Source of the DNA: Azorhizobium doebereinerae UFLA1-100 | GTDB taxonomy: Bacteria; Pseudomonadota; Alphaproteobacteria; Rhizobiales; Xanthobacteraceae | Assembly: GCF_000473085.1 (NCBI RefSeq) | Contig: NZ_AXBA01000012.1 | Span: forward strand, 118,924-182,923 | DNA length: 64,000 nt | Reading direction: 5' to 3' | Part shown: piece by piece, positions 63,171 through 64,000 of the stretch | Position numbering within the stretch: position 1 is the stretch's first letter | Layout of the letters: each line of letters begins with the position of its first letter | Notes under the pieces: model-generated | Told to the model about the DNA's origin: nothing | What the model saw: only the letters and a program-made list of their open reading frames with translations | Databases searched by the model: none | Made by a program: the position numbers and the translations under genes

Positions 63171-64000
63171 ATGTCCCCTTGTTTCGCCCCGGCGGATGCG
63201 CCGAGCCTGCCCATCTGGTGCGTCACCCCCGACCGCCTCGCCGCCGCCCCGCTGCCGGACAGCGCCCGCCGCTTCGTTGAGAGCGCGGGCTTTGCCGGCG
63301 AGGCCGGCAAGCTGCTGGCGGTGCCTGCGGCGGACGGCGCGCTGGCCGGCTATCTGTTCGGGCTCGGCCCGGACGGCGATGCCTTCGCCGCCGGCGCCCT
63401 GCCCGGCCTGCTGGCCGCCGGCACCTACCAGCTGGTGGGCGACGTGCCGGCGCTCTCGCCGCTGGCCTTCGGCCTCGGCGCCTACCGCTTCGAGCGCTAC
63501 CGCACGCGGCCGGCGAAGGAGGTGCGCCTCGTTCCCCCGGCCGGCGCCGACGCGGACGCCCTCGCCCGCACCGTGGAAGCGGTGACTTTGGTGCGCGATC
63601 TCGTGAACACCCCCGCCAATGACTGCGGCCCGGCGGAAATCGAGGATGCCGCCCGCGCCCTGGCCGCCCGCTTCGGCGCCGACCTCAACGTGGTGGTGGG
63701 CGACGCGCTGCTGGAGGAGAACTTCCCGCTCATCCACGCGGTCGGCCGCGCCGCCACCCGCGCGCCGCGCCTCATCGACCTGACCTGGGGCGATCCGGAC
63801 GCGCCCAAGGTGACGCTGGTGGGCAAGGGCGTCGCCTTCGACACCGGCGGTCTCGACATCAAGACCTCCGCCGGCATGCTGCTGATGAAGAAGGACATGG
63901 GCGGCGCCGCCTCGGCGCTCGGCCTCGCCCTCATGATCATGGCGCGCGGCCTCAAGGTGCGCCTGCGCCTGATCATCCCTGCGGTGGAAAACGCCATCGC
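63171..64000 (+). CDS. Leucyl aminopeptidase family protein (M17), truncated by window end
   Basis: The start is ATG 63171 with GGGAG upstream; 276 codons are present and the frame is open at the right edge. The N-terminal domain (PSLPIWCVTPDRLAAAPLPD...) is the variable part. The catalytic domain begins at about residue 140 (VRDLVNTPANDCGPAEIEDAAR). VGKGVAFDTGGLDIKTSAGM (Lys at about 219) carries the M17 metal-binding Lys and Asp, followed by LMKKDMGGAASALGLALMIM. It is a dinuclear zinc or manganese aminopeptidase for peptide turnover; which M17 subgroup is unclear without the C-terminus. Confidence 0.93.
   Translation, partial: MSPCFAPADAPSLPIWCVTPDRLAAAPLPDSARRFVESAGFAGEAGKLLAVPAADGALAGYLFGLGPDGDAFAAGALPGLLAAGTYQLVGDVPALSPLAFGLGAYRFERYRTRPAKEVRLVPPAGADADALARTVEAVTLVRDLVNTPANDCGPAEIEDAARALAARFGADLNVVVGDALLEENFPLIHAVGRAATRAPRLIDLTWGDPDAPKVTLVGKGVAFDTGGLDIKTSAGMLLMKKDMGGAASALGLALMIMARGLKVRLRLIIPAVENAI

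Overview
The window is high-GC (about 70%) alphaproteobacterial chromosome. The gene content points to the order Hyphomicrobiales, most likely a Xanthobacteraceae-type bacterium (Azorhizobium, Xanthobacter or Ancylobacter relatives). The pointers are an ACC deaminase with its Lrp-type regulator, homospermidine synthase, ALA synthase (C4 haem route), a hemC-hemD-mitofilin-hemY order, intracellular PHB depolymerase, and several LysR-regulated divergent pairs. The taxon is inferred from gene content only. I see no rRNA, tRNA, CRISPR array, transposase or phage gene.

Layout. 1-5.8 kb: the end of a sulfate-type binding protein gene, acetyl-CoA synthetase, a DUF423 membrane protein, a protein methyltransferase-like gene, a secreted protein and a LysR regulator. 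5.9-9.8 kb: a Tat-exported metallo-beta-lactamase-fold hydrolase, a LysR/reductase divergent pair and a secreted small protein. 9.5-11.5 kb: acdS with a co-transcribed small gene, divergent from acdR. 11.6-13.7 kb: a conserved gene broken by one amber codon, an EVE protein and a methyltransferase. 13.8-24.4 kb: a core block of an ABM protein, gpsA and tsaD (minus strand), then hemC, hemD, a mitofilin-like protein, hemY, a BtuF-like protein and lepA (plus strand). 24.5-31.3 kb: a DASS anion symporter, YegP-like and VIT1-like proteins, a chemoreceptor and two small exported proteins. 31.5-39.4 kb: homospermidine synthase, PHB depolymerase, GST, a LysR/TauE pair, patatin and acetoacetate decarboxylase. 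39.5-45.1 kb: a WD40 protein, hrpB and phosphomannomutase. 45.2-54.3 kb: MFS/LysR, a low-GC orphan, a GNAT protein, ornithine decarboxylase with a very long leader, hemA, an LprI-like protein and a second TauE. 54.4-64 kb: PBP1, glnD, an atypical L,D-transpeptidase, a second MFS, Flp pilin with CpaA, and a truncated leucyl aminopeptidase.

How the genes work together. hemA (with a FixK/FNR-like box) and hemCDY make up much of the early tetrapyrrole pathway. odc and hss together would give putrescine and then homospermidine. PhaZ, patatin, acetoacetate decarboxylase and Acs fit PHB and ketone-body carbon turnover. AcdS and AcdR fit plant association. glnD is nitrogen signalling; PBP1 and the YkuD protein are envelope genes.

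Most unusual signals: (i) a dispersed family of about 115-bp double-hairpin elements (three clear copies, one architectural relative and one partial), whose arms vary while pairing and a central ATCAAAG-type core are kept; (ii) a conserved gene interrupted by a single in-frame amber codon; (iii) a perfect 14-bp palindrome covering the ribosome-binding site of a LysR gene, and dyads in the acdS/acdR divergent promoter; (iv) a 926-base leader before ornithine decarboxylase; (v) an L,D-transpeptidase homologue that keeps the catalytic cysteine but not the usual His or Arg. I did not find a clearly new multi-gene system; the repeat family is the best candidate for something undescribed.
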